Source: Muribaculaceae bacterium (GTDB lineage: Bacteria; Bacteroidota; Bacteroidia; Bacteroidales; Muribaculaceae). Taken from it: DNA of 36,065 nucleotides. A program made the position numbers and the translations under genes. Shown here piece by piece: positions 30,301-36,065 of the stretch; the first letter of the stretch is position 1; every line of letters starts with the position of its first letter. The notes below the pieces were generated by a model, which was given only the letters and a program-made list of their open reading frames with translations, ran no database searches and was not told the origin of the DNA. The stretch covers positions 1 to 36,065 of the forward strand of contig JAFUWD010000016.1 of assembly GCA_017483645.1 (NCBI GenBank), read 5' to 3'.

Positions 30301-30791
30301 TTGGCCCAGCGGAAGATGTAACCCACCGACAGAATGCCGTTTGCGTCGGTCGATGTGTAGGCTTTGTCGGTGTACGACCCTTCAAGCCGCTCCATGATGT
30401 TGCCATCGGGGAGTGTTGACGTTCCCGAGACCTGGCTGGTGCTCGTTGCATACTCGAAGGAGCCTGCCTCATCGGGGTCGCCGGCGTAAATGTTCACATA
30501 GCTTGGCCAGCTGGAACCATCATTCTGCGCCTCAAGGAACTCGAAGGTCATGGCGATGGCCATGCCGGGAGCAGGCTTGAAGACGGTGAGCGATTGAGCA
30601 TTGTTGTCTGAGGAACTGGAGATTCCCCCATTCTCCTTCCAGTCGAGGAAGGTGATGGTCTCGTCAGGACCAACCTCAATCGTTTGCTTGCCAAACTGCA
30701 ACTGTGCCACGGTGCGGTCGGCCAGTGCCACTTGAGGCAGCGCCATGAGCATCGTGACAAATGCTACAAATAACAAATTGATTTTTCTCAT
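24351..30791 (-). CDS. Giant multidomain surface protein with DUF4465 and T9SS-like C-terminus
   Basis: The 2146-residue product has a Sec signal peptide (1-24, ending ALA). Four alternating pairs of CUB-like and Ig-like modules follow (CUB-like about 30-178, 340-460, 609-738 and 894-1007). Modules 2 and 4 share the motif FYDDGGPDGN. A right-handed beta-helix-like region (about 1160-1530) has repeated NN and GN turns. Then come a fibronectin-like segment (1594-1710), a PKD/Ig-like domain (1712-1795), DUF4465 (about 1797-2002, WSYFYGYWISNQQ to YLCMDDFNG), another Ig-like segment, and a C-terminal sorting-type domain ending KILK. It is last in the riboswitch-led btuB operon, 91 nt after the dockerin-repeat gene with no clear promoter between, and is closed by a terminator. 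A role in B12 or B12-complex capture, or adhesion, is inferred from context and the DUF4465 domain only. Domain limits are approximate. Confidence 0.82.
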   Translation of the reverse strand: MRKINLLFVAFVTMLMALPQVALADRTVAQLQFGKQTIEVGPDETITFLDWKENGGISSSSDNNAQSLTVFKPAPGMAIAMTFEFLEAQNDGSSWPSYVNIYAGDPDEAGSFEYATSTSQVSGTSTLPDGNIMERLEGSYTDKAYTSTDANGILSVGYIFRWAKASKGWKATVRCISVESMTVTGAAAVYDNVIAEPTTTSNVNFAAVKVTASGILNAVALTTVNFTLPVNQSAIEPTALRLYAGHSADFKNDTPLDATVAATSGGYAFTLNQPLADGDNHFTIVGDFLGTASPGSQAQVQITGVATSAQPDGVTPFEPATATPVSKPAIVLISTTPQVITVGDVPYNFYDDGGPDGNITRNFEGQVTFVPATTGMSIKIDFSKLDLFNTSTVGYNDVFNFYNGHEANADNLITTLLNEAEIVKSTADDGSLTVTFKSTAGTTKSGWEALVSQFLPGDMTIAEVTASTVEGNHAAAGDRDVQMLLLDVVADNTANPLSLTAINLSTPDAKNMACVRAYYLGKKNTFSNTDVFGEATVTGTDITITGSHTLAEGHNYVAIVLDLNDEGVNDEVVTLSLTQAVVGTENHQAQATATRSISNICRATLGTHSHVIKDSWAFTNEEGVSGKYDTTTGDHIVTFTPADANAVVQMTFSNFDVTYSSSSYYGVKALFEVYSGSTISEDNLLWRLSDADHAKTGPGHVLRSAAADGSLTVRFDPKENSSYYAATGWQAEVTPFINHEMLVNDVTVAQTSTDVIPAGSKDAEIIDFNIVTEGNLTSKVLTGVQLTLKGAEALDKVTVLCHGTQANASDAVVFGSIEEFAADGVVTVTGEKTLAEGDNQFSVIFDVKADAEAETAVDAALTKLQFEDDSFAVEQGNPDGERVVKYIYIMQAGDQVITVNKPLLFYDDGGPDGNFSRSFTGATTFVPGIEGYGIEMNAVQFGAGSSTLYLYNGREHNGATDQIGSYSGTNGPQGVISDAEDGTMTAYFSTTSYTTQTSGWVIEVKLHEYAPNVLSQIDTEPATDEDVVRGSTDAEIIRMTLTVTGDNGPVNINDFVFNTEGEGTVAKLYYTADVPSFNTSNLVAQSQTFGGALTLSAEEPITITRRGTYYAWLAVDVNPDAEPGSTVKAEFVSVQGTASDAVINSQEVTRTVTAGFQGTYTIGASEQADFATFAQAIEAMSVGLEGPVRFEVEDGTYAENVEVSSVAGTSEQHSITFAAKSGNSDAVVITGGTPATGYGVVSQVILVDNTPYVTFDAITVAPANQGFSNAIRVIDRSHNFKLTNSTVKAEQTTATTGMNLVYITTTDENGSACNNVVVENNNLQGGGIGINFGYSNVAHAKALKPVVKGNNISETGRQAIYLNMTTDALVADNTVYQSTTTSTAYAGIDMFYNDGQFILSGNKIVNAQSSYSSGIYLRNNNIGNDARVFNNSIVITGSNSSNYGIRLHGGSKNVDFAYNTVRMIGQGRAMHVQNAAATGIKLRNNLMQGLAESGELMFVYSNKYEGLEMSNNALYHASGNITPAIASIDELNTTVGNTTNIWEQASFLADTDNHLTAQGGLNMALPIDYVTVDADGYNRNETTPTVGAYEFREVSVEKPELAEGYPVVITPVAETQIQVKTKWNVGGKLFAIIETVEQGAQPAGAPAKRAKAPTADELLATTPADVMPDTETTTTFDELEPDTDYRAYFLMESALGEKSDVVTTDVIRTARHISPLTITLANPCTTIEAGQSTTITPQVEGGDEPYTYEWRDQMNNVLGTEATIEVTPEYTYGYTLTVNSADGQKAVAHTGVYVLDEPTPATFDDNYVAENSDNRTGEDSGVFYSGSYAFNMGAILDWSYFYGYWISNQQDNSFTNYVFDDSHSAPGGAHSSSNFAVGFPEGLTIDVTNDPEGDVISGFYVTNSAYALNTLLHDNSNVGPLADGGYFKLSAVGTAADGTTTTTDFYLADYRAEKAIDHYAIDTWQWFDLRPLGKVKKISFTFDGTQANNYGLWTPKYLCMDDFNGQPDVAETSKNITLGENDLDLTQLFELDNDGSTVTYRIEPEDAERVNFALGENDQLTVTCEDAGDEGTVLITATQKGKTQFLRLHVIADMPTAVSSLNSEAHLVDVTYVNVAGITSDKPFEGVNMVIKRYDNSSVVTGKILK

Positions 30792-30882
30792 AGAATCTAA
30801 AATTTATAGAATACTAATAAAGGATTCTTCTTGTTAAAGTGCGGATGTGCCGCTTTGGGTTCAGTGGTGAGTGCCAGTGGTG
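30792..30882 (-). other. 91-nt spacer before the giant gene
   Basis: On the minus strand this gap holds a short hairpin (GCGG-CACAT-CCGC) followed by an AT-rich stretch. No TAnnTTTG promoter was found. It is the longest gap in the operon and could give partial termination, but there is no clear T-tract. Confidence 0.4.
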
Positions 30883-32076
30883 TCACTCTTGGTCGATTAC
30901 CAAGTTGACAAGCGATGTGATGTCGGCAATGGAAGTTTCGCCATCGTTGTTCACGTCGCTGCGGGGGTTCTTGGTCTCGCCGAGAAGCAAATTGACAAGC
31001 AGGGTGATGTCGGCGACCGACACCTCTCCATCGCCATTCACGTCGCCGCGGTCGTAGGCCAGCACGGCATCGGGGTGGATGTCGATGCCGCCGCACACTT
31101 CGGTGGAGGTTTCACCCAGCCAGCCACACTGCTGATTCATGGCGCAGTATACCTTGATGAAATCAACTTTCTTGAGCCTTACGGGGTTGCCTTCTTCGTC
31201 CACGGCCCAGTCAATCTTGAACCCCATATTCATGCCCTGCTGTGGCTCGCTTCCGTCGTAGGCGTAGTCGGGGCGATTGTCCACATACCCCCAATCCTTA
31301 TAAAATTGCATCCACGACTGCTGCCACCTGCCCAGGAACATGCGTCCTTGGTCCTCGGCATTGTTTTTGAGCTTGGTGCCCTTGAAAGTGAGTGTGGAAG
31401 AGCCTTGCTCAAGCTGTGGCCAATAGCTCTGTGCGTGGTAGACATTGCGATACACATAGCCGGCTGTGCTGTCGGGGTTCACGTCGTTGCTTGTCCAGCG
31501 GATATAGGTGATGTCGATGATGTTGGCGTCGTCGGGGTGCGGTGTGCGGGGCTTGTTCTCGTCGGGGCGGTAATAAGTGATTTCATAGCCGTGCTGCGTC
31601 TTGGGGTCGTTGTATTCGCTACCGGCCAGCGCGTACCAAGTGTCGTCGGGCACACCGTTGCCGTTCACGTCTTCACTCACCATGACGATGCCAGGCTCGC
31701 TGCTGCCACCGCGTGACGATGAAGCTGCCGACTGGAAGGAGTTGCCGAAAATCTGGAAGTCATAGTCATGGCTGTTGACCACCGGATGGTCGAAACCGAA
31801 GATCACATATCCGCCAAAGCTGCCCAGGCTGATCATTCCCGGCTTCACGTTCACGGTGACATCACCCCAGTCGTCGGTCTCCTCACGGCCGCAGATGGCG
31901 CGGCCCACGCGAGCCAGCAGGGAGTCGCGCGGCTCGCCGGCATGGTAGGCGGGCAATGTGTCGACAAACTGCCCCGGTGCGGGCCTGAAATCATAGATGC
32001 GGGTGATGTAGGGTTTGTTTTGTGCCACGGCAGCAAGTGCCATGACCGCTATACCGATTGCAAATGCTCTTCTCAT
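30883..32076 (-). CDS. Secreted protein of B12 locus with two dockerin-like repeats
   Basis: The 397-residue product has a Sec signal peptide (MRRAFAIGIAVMALAAVAQ) and no lipobox cysteine. The main domain (about 25-340) carries SLGSFGGYVIFGFDHPVVN, DFQIFGNSF, SEPGIVMVSEDVNGNGVPDDTWYALAGSEY and GFKIDWAVDEEGNPVRL. This pattern is known to me from Bacteroidales cell-surface proteins, often near BtuB receptors. It could correspond to the BtuH group, but I cannot confirm that. The last 54 residues contain two dockerin-like calcium-binding repeats (DVNGDGEVSVADITLLVNLLL and DVNNDGETSIADITSLVNLVI). It begins 19 nt after btuG. Role in B12 capture is inferred from the operon. Confidence 0.75.
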   Translation of the reverse strand: MRRAFAIGIAVMALAAVAQNKPYITRIYDFRPAPGQFVDTLPAYHAGEPRDSLLARVGRAICGREETDDWGDVTVNVKPGMISLGSFGGYVIFGFDHPVVNSHDYDFQIFGNSFQSAASSSRGGSSEPGIVMVSEDVNGNGVPDDTWYALAGSEYNDPKTQHGYEITYYRPDENKPRTPHPDDANIIDITYIRWTSNDVNPDSTAGYVYRNVYHAQSYWPQLEQGSSTLTFKGTKLKNNAEDQGRMFLGRWQQSWMQFYKDWGYVDNRPDYAYDGSEPQQGMNMGFKIDWAVDEEGNPVRLKKVDFIKVYCAMNQQCGWLGETSTEVCGGIDIHPDAVLAYDRGDVNGDGEVSVADITLLVNLLLGETKNPRSDVNNDGETSIADITSLVNLVIDQE

Positions 32077-32095
32077 TGTATGATGGCTTTATTGG

Positions 32096-33241
32096 TTATT
32101 CAGAGGTTTCTTTTCCCAAAAAGGCAAAATGCCCGGGAATGTCACCGGTGCGCACGTCCCACTTCTTTTTCCCGTCGCGGCCGAAACAATACAGACGTCC
32201 GGGCGACACATAGTCCTTGGCATCGGTCACATAAATGTCCTTGGTGATGGGATGCACGGCCACGCCGTAGGGAATGGTGATATCGGCATCGGTGCCGTCG
32301 GTGATGAATTGGCTGGTGACTTGTTGCATAGTGGCCGTGTTGATGATGGCGAACGACTTGGTGTTTTGGGCGGTAATGTAGCTCCATTCCACTGCGGCCA
32401 CATAAATCGAGTCACCGTCCATCCACAGGCTGCTCACGCGGCAGTCGAATTCCTTCACCATGCGGTCGTGGATGATATCGTAGGCATAAAGGCGGCTCGA
32501 CGTGTCGTAGTAGTCGCCCCGCGAAGTGATCCACAGGATGCCGCGCTTGTCGCAGCACACCGATTTGAGGTTGATGGCGATGGGGATGCGGCGCTCCTCG
32601 GTGAAGGTGTTCAGGTCAATCACTGAGATGGTGTTCTCGTAGTTGGGAACCATATATCCGCCCGAGTTGGCCACATAGATTTTGCCGTTGACGATTTCCA
32701 ACTCATCGGGCTGGAAGCCAACGAGGCAGCGGTCCACCACTTGCAGGGTGGTGGTGTCGACTTTCGCCACATAGCCGCGCTGTGTGTAGTCGGGGTTGAT
32801 TTCCACCGGGCCGGCGTAACTGGTCACATAGGCATATCCCTCGTGGAATTTGATGAAACGGCAGTTGGGAATGTCGACCTGCCCCACTTTTTTGAGCGTG
32901 TGCTTGTTGAGCACGTCGATTTTATTCGAGCAGTTGATGACGGCGTAGAGTTTGGATCCGTAGATGCCTAAGTCGTTGCCCACATCGCCCATTTCGCGCA
33001 CGGTGCCGGGGTTGAAGTGGGGAAAGGCGTCGCGGTAGTAACGGCCCTCGCCGTAGTCGTAGTAGTCGAGCGTGGCTTTGTTTGTCCCCATGTTGCCCTC
33101 GCATAGCACAAACATGCGCTCCACCGAGGTGTATTCAGGCTGTGCCAGCTCCACTTGCTCGGGCACATAAATCAACTCTTCCTTGCGGCAGCCGGCCAGC
33201 ATCAGCGCGGCCATCAGAAAAAATACACAGGCATTTCTCAT
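32096..33241 (-). CDS. btuG: BtuG-type surface lipoprotein, beta-propeller B12-binding protein
   Basis: The 381-residue product has a lipoprotein signal (MRNACVFFLMAALMLAGC, lipobox LAGC, Cys18) followed by RKEE, a charged stretch of the type linked to surface export in Bacteroidetes. The rest is made of propeller-like repeats of the YncE/DUF5074 kind: KIDVLNKHTLKKVGQVDIPN, VAKVDTTTLQVVDRCLVGF, GKIYVANSGGY, ISVIDLNTFTEERRIPI, and near the end GVAVHPITKDIYVTDAKDY. Characterised BtuG proteins of gut Bacteroides bind cobalamin extremely tightly and sit on top of BtuB. Here the gene starts only 4 nt after the btuB stop, which strongly supports that partnership. Binding itself is not visible in the sequence. 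Confidence 0.86.
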   Translation of the reverse strand: MRNACVFFLMAALMLAGCRKEELIYVPEQVELAQPEYTSVERMFVLCEGNMGTNKATLDYYDYGEGRYYRDAFPHFNPGTVREMGDVGNDLGIYGSKLYAVINCSNKIDVLNKHTLKKVGQVDIPNCRFIKFHEGYAYVTSYAGPVEINPDYTQRGYVAKVDTTTLQVVDRCLVGFQPDELEIVNGKIYVANSGGYMVPNYENTISVIDLNTFTEERRIPIAINLKSVCCDKRGILWITSRGDYYDTSSRLYAYDIIHDRMVKEFDCRVSSLWMDGDSIYVAAVEWSYITAQNTKSFAIINTATMQQVTSQFITDGTDADITIPYGVAVHPITKDIYVTDAKDYVSPGRLYCFGRDGKKKWDVRTGDIPGHFAFLGKETSE

Positions 33242-33245
33242 GGCT

Positions 33246-35303
33246 TCACAAATCGAATTTCAGGATTAACTTATAGTTTCGTCCGGGCATGGGGTAGTTC
33301 TGAATCACGTCGTAGGACTGGTTGAAGAGGTTGTTGACCTCGGCGGTGACTCGGAGCCTCAGCTTGCCCAGGTTGAAGCGGTAACTGGCCGAGAGGTCGT
33401 GTGTGTACCACGGTTGCTCGTGGTTGGCGCGAATGTTGGCGCTGTTGTGGTAGCGCTCGCCCACATAGATGAAGCTGTAGTTCAAGTCGGCTGCACGCCA
33501 ACCCATGTGCGCCGTCACGCTGCCGCTGTGCCAGGGCACATAGGCAATTTGGCCGCGGTAGGTACCCCCGTCTTGGTTGTCGGCCGGGTTGGTGTAGTCT
33601 TGCGCGCGCTGATAGGTGTAACTCAAGTTCACGTCGGCATTGAGTTCCAGGGGCAGGCGCACGGCCATGCGTGCCGTGGCATCCACACCCTTGATTTTCA
33701 CAAGCCCTATGTTCATCATCATCCAGCGATATTGTCCTGTGCCTTTGGGCACGGCCACAATTTTGTCGGTCACTTCGTTGTAGTAGGCGTCGGCACTCAC
33801 ACGCAAGCTGCTCAGAAATCCTTCCTCGTTTTGGATTTGATACACCACGCCCACGTTGTATTGTGTGGCATACTCTGGCCTGAGCGAGGCATTTCCGATG
33901 TCGGTGTAATACAAGTCGTTGAACGTGGGCATGCGGAAGATGCGCTTGTAGTAGGCTCTGAAGTTCAGGTCGTGTTGTTGCCAGGGCTGGTAACTCATGA
34001 AGATGGCCGGGGTCCACCGGTCCATGTGCCGGCTGTGGTGTTCCAGCACCACGCCTGCCGACCGCGATGTGTAGAGGTCGGTGACATGGGTGTAGAGCAG
34101 GCTGGCCTGCGCCTTGATGCGGCGCCAAGTGTAGGAGGTGGCCAGCACGGTGAGTGCGGTGTGACGGGTGGGGTAGGAGAAATTGACCAGTGTGGAGTTC
34201 AGGTAGTTCCACTGGTAGTCCACGCCCAGGTTCACGTCCCAGTCGGTGAGCAAGGTGTACTTGTGCGCTGTCGACACATAGGCTTCGTCTTGATAGAAGC
34301 GGTTGTTGATATACATCAGTGTGGTGTCGGGATTGAGATAGCGCATATAGTCGTGGGCATATTTGCCATTGACCATCAGCTCGTAGCAGCTGTTGATGCG
34401 TTTTTGCAGTGTTCCCTGAACAAAGAAGTTGCGGTCCCATTGTCGCTGGGCATTGTGCCACACGTTATTCACAATGGCGCCAGGAATGCCGCGGTGACTG
34501 TCGTAGTAGTAGGCCTTGGCTTGCCAGCGACCGTCGGTGAACACACCAAAGACCGACGACTCGATGCGCAATGCCCCGATGTCGCCGTTGTGCCGCACAG
34601 CCGTTGTGTCCCAGGCGATGACACCGTCGGAGAAGCGCTTGCGGTATCTGAAATGGTATTGTCCTGTAGCATAGGTGTACTCGGTGTTGAATGCCAGGCT
34701 CACATGGCGGTTGAATTTGTGTTCCCATCGGAATGACGGGTTGGCCAGCCCGAATGAGCCTGTGCGCATGGTCACATTGAGGTTGTCACGCTTGCCGTCG
34801 GTGAATCGGGGCTGACGGGTGCGTATGTAGACGGTGCCGGCCGAACCGTAGTCGCGCGCCGACTGGAAGATGTCGCTCTTTTGGCCGTTGTAGAGTGAAA
34901 TTTCTTCAATGTTGTCAAGTGAGTAGCGACCCAGGTCAATCTGACCGTTCTGGGCGTTGCCCAGCTGGATGCCATCGTAGAACACGCCCATGTGGTTGGT
35001 GCCCATCGAGCGCATGTCGACAGTCTTGATGCCGCCCACGCCGCCATAATCCTTGAGTTGCACGCCAGCAAAATAGCGGATAGCGTCGGCAATGCTGTGG
35101 CTGTTAAGACCTTCCAGGCGTTTTCCGCTGAGAATCTGGGCGGGAATCACTTCGCGATAGGGCTTGGTGCCGTAAATCACCACGTCCTTGATATACTGCA
35201 TGGAGTCGAGCCGGGTGTGACGCACCAGTGTGGTGTCCTGAGCCTTCAGACTCACGACAACACAAAACATTGCCATCCATGTTGCAACAAAATGTCGTTT
35301 CAT
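33246..35303 (-). CDS. btuB: TonB-dependent cobalamin receptor, BtuB-like
   Basis: The 685-residue product has a signal peptide (1-22, ending LKAQ), a TonB-box-like segment DVVIYG (about 40-45), a plug domain (about 50-160: AQILSGKRLEGLNSHSIADAIRYF then VDMRSMGTNHMGVFYDGIQLG) and an outer-membrane beta-barrel. The barrel ends NNLFNQSYDVIQNYPMPGRNYKLILKFDL with the usual hydrophobic final strand. There is no N-terminal carboxypeptidase-like domain, so it is not a SusC-type receptor. Substrate is assigned from the cobalamin riboswitch directly upstream (28 nt between B12 box and ATG) and the BtuG-type gene directly downstream. It would import B12 across the outer membrane using TonB energy; no inner-membrane BtuCDF genes are in the window. 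Confidence 0.88.
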   Translation of the reverse strand: MKRHFVATWMAMFCVVVSLKAQDTTLVRHTRLDSMQYIKDVVIYGTKPYREVIPAQILSGKRLEGLNSHSIADAIRYFAGVQLKDYGGVGGIKTVDMRSMGTNHMGVFYDGIQLGNAQNGQIDLGRYSLDNIEEISLYNGQKSDIFQSARDYGSAGTVYIRTRQPRFTDGKRDNLNVTMRTGSFGLANPSFRWEHKFNRHVSLAFNTEYTYATGQYHFRYRKRFSDGVIAWDTTAVRHNGDIGALRIESSVFGVFTDGRWQAKAYYYDSHRGIPGAIVNNVWHNAQRQWDRNFFVQGTLQKRINSCYELMVNGKYAHDYMRYLNPDTTLMYINNRFYQDEAYVSTAHKYTLLTDWDVNLGVDYQWNYLNSTLVNFSYPTRHTALTVLATSYTWRRIKAQASLLYTHVTDLYTSRSAGVVLEHHSRHMDRWTPAIFMSYQPWQQHDLNFRAYYKRIFRMPTFNDLYYTDIGNASLRPEYATQYNVGVVYQIQNEEGFLSSLRVSADAYYNEVTDKIVAVPKGTGQYRWMMMNIGLVKIKGVDATARMAVRLPLELNADVNLSYTYQRAQDYTNPADNQDGGTYRGQIAYVPWHSGSVTAHMGWRAADLNYSFIYVGERYHNSANIRANHEQPWYTHDLSASYRFNLGKLRLRVTAEVNNLFNQSYDVIQNYPMPGRNYKLILKFDL

Positions 35304-35330
35304 TGTTTCCGGGTTTCTATCTCACCGATT

Positions 35331-35506
35331 TGGCAGGTCTTCTGGCTCGTCCCATCGATTTTGCGGCCTTCCCATCGTCACAGAGACGACAGTGGCTTGT
35401 TGCAAATCGACTATTTGGGGGACACACAGCAGCACCGTCTGCTCGGGATTTTCACCCGATTCCCTTTTCACCTACCCGGCCTTGCTGGCGGGCAGACACC
35501 AAATCT
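35331..35506 (-). promoter_or_regulatory. Cobalamin riboswitch 2, btuB leader
   Basis: On the minus strand the elements occur in order: TTTGGTG near the 5' end, GGGAATCGGGTGAAAATCCC, GAGCAGACGGTGCTGCTGTG, AGCCACTG, GGGAAGGC and the B12 box GCCAGAAGACCTGCC ending near 35332. Its peripheral arm is a short hairpin (TCGTC/GACGA), unlike riboswitch 1. Only 27 nt separate it from the btuB ATG and there is no terminator, so control is probably at translation initiation. ACCCGG just before the start codon (35314-35309) can pair with CCGGGT inside the aptamer (35479-35474). Confidence 0.93.
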
Positions 35507-35511
35507 CACTG

Positions 35512-35542
35512 CAAAGGTAGCGATAATTTGACAATTGACAAT
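35512..35542 (-). promoter_or_regulatory. Promoter of the btuB operon
   Basis: On the minus strand, ATTG (35542-35539), a 19-nt spacer and TACCTTTG (35519-35512), followed by CA, match the Bacteroidetes consensus with one mismatch. The predicted start near 35505 coincides with the aptamer's 5' edge. Confidence 0.75.
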
Positions 35543-35674
35543 AATGTACGCACATTTAATGTAAATTTCTTCAATTTCCTGCCGAATGGCTTGCCTTTTT
35601 TATAATATATAATTAGGTGAAAGTTCGCTATTTTGATTTAAGATGAAATTTTTTCAAAAAAAGTGGTAAAAAAT

Positions 35675-35705
35675 TTTGGTAGTTCAAAAAATGGTTGTAA
35701 TTTTG
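35675..35705 (+). promoter_or_regulatory. rRNA operon promoter
   Basis: TTTG (35675-35678), a 19-nt spacer and TAATTTTG (35698-35705), followed by CA, match the consensus perfectly. The preceding 100 nt are AT-rich with A- and T-tracts, consistent with an UP-type element for a strong promoter. It fires away from the btuB promoter; the 132 nt between the two promoters contain no gene. Confidence 0.85.
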
Positions 35706-35711
35706 CACCGC

Positions 35712-35958
35712 TTTTGCGCCAAAAACGAGGCGCACGGAGCGACGATCATTGACATGCTTAGCAACAACAGACGTAGTACAAAGGAACACGAGAGAGAGTG
35801 GGGCGCCGTCGCAAGACGGCCGCTCCCGTCAAGAAATGACTCCTTGAAATAACAGGTACACGAAAATCAGTTCGGACAAAGGCCGGGGTCCGAGGACCTT
35901 CGCGGGTATGGCTCGAAACAAACATCTGATCGGAAGAGAAGAAAAAAACGAGAATACA
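35712..35958 (+). other. Structured 16S rRNA leader
   Basis: These roughly 247 nt of precursor RNA contain a hairpin at the start point (TGCGCC 35715-35720 with GGCGCA 35729-35734), a strong hairpin with a GCAA tetraloop (35800-35810 with 35815-35826), and a GGTC/GACC hairpin (35887-35898). The part next to 16S is A-rich. One strand of the 16S processing stem is expected here, but its partner lies outside the window. No clear boxA was recognised. Confidence 0.6.
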
Positions 35959-36065
35959 ACAACGAAGAGTTTGATCCTGGCTCAGGATGAACGCTAGCGA
36001 CAGGCTTAACACATGCAAGTCGAGGGGCAGCGCGGGCGTGGCAACACGCTTGGCGGCGACCGGCG
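35959..36065 (+). rRNA. rrs: 16S ribosomal RNA, 5' end only
   Basis: GAAGAGTTTGATCCTGGCTC is the universal 16S 5' sequence. GATGAACGCTAGCGACAGGC and TTAACACATGCAAGTCGAGG follow, typical of Bacteroidales. The mature 5' end is placed by alignment with E. coli numbering (about 5 nt before GAAGAG). Only about 107 nt are in the window; the end is cut by the window edge. Confidence 0.96.

Noticed and set aside
24351..30791. CRISPR or DNA-level repeat array in the giant gene
   Set aside because: Repetition is at the level of diverged protein modules; no regularly spaced identical DNA repeats were seen.
33271..34736. Long open frames overlapping btuB on both strands
   Set aside because: Composition shadows of btuB, which itself has a complete signal peptide, plug and barrel.
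35228..35605. Open frames on the plus strand upstream of the rRNA promoter
   Set aside because: They run antisense through the btuB riboswitch and promoter region and have no start or family support.

Overview
The window reads as a chromosomal segment of a Bacteroidales bacterium, probably Muribaculaceae/Prevotellaceae-like. The evidence is the gene content (TonB receptor plus BtuG-type lipoprotein, DUF4465 proteins, T9SS-like C-termini), promoters of the Bacteroidetes type (TTTG, about 19-20 nt, TAnnTTTG), weak Shine-Dalgarno sequences, and a 16S rRNA 5' end of Bacteroidales type. The family-level placement rests on about 107 nt of 16S and is tentative. No CRISPR, phage or insertion sequence was seen.

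Left third (1-12.6 kb, + strand): the core cluster tuf (5'-truncated), tRNA-Trp, secE, nusG, rplK, rplA, rplJ, rplL, rpoB, rpoC. Two hairpins are placed oddly: one between tuf and the tRNA with no room for a new promoter, and a tandem pair with a T-tract between rplL and rpoB. Terminator hairpins close the cluster.

Middle (12.6-24.2 kb): a minus-strand secreted DUF4465 protein lies behind a cobalamin riboswitch that has its own promoter and a terminator platform. Divergent from it is the anaerobic, B12-independent ribonucleotide reductase pair nrdD-nrdG. Convergent with nrdG is a minus-strand operon of topA, a 991-residue protein with two receiver-like domains fused to a PEP-synthase-type ATP-binding domain, and a long coiled-coil protein.

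Right third (24.3-35.5 kb, minus strand): a second cobalamin riboswitch heads a probable vitamin B12 capture operon of btuB (TonB receptor), btuG (surface beta-propeller lipoprotein), a secreted protein ending in dockerin-like repeats, and a 2146-residue multidomain protein with CUB-like/Ig-like modules, a beta-helix, DUF4465 and a C-terminal sorting-type domain. Divergent from this operon, a strong promoter and structured leader begin an rRNA operon; the first 107 nt of 16S are inside the window.

The most interesting material is the B12 regulon: two riboswitches, two DUF4465 proteins with matching C-termini, a giant surface protein at the end of the btuB operon, and an exact 15-nt inverted repeat joining one riboswitch's peripheral arm to sequence just past its terminator.
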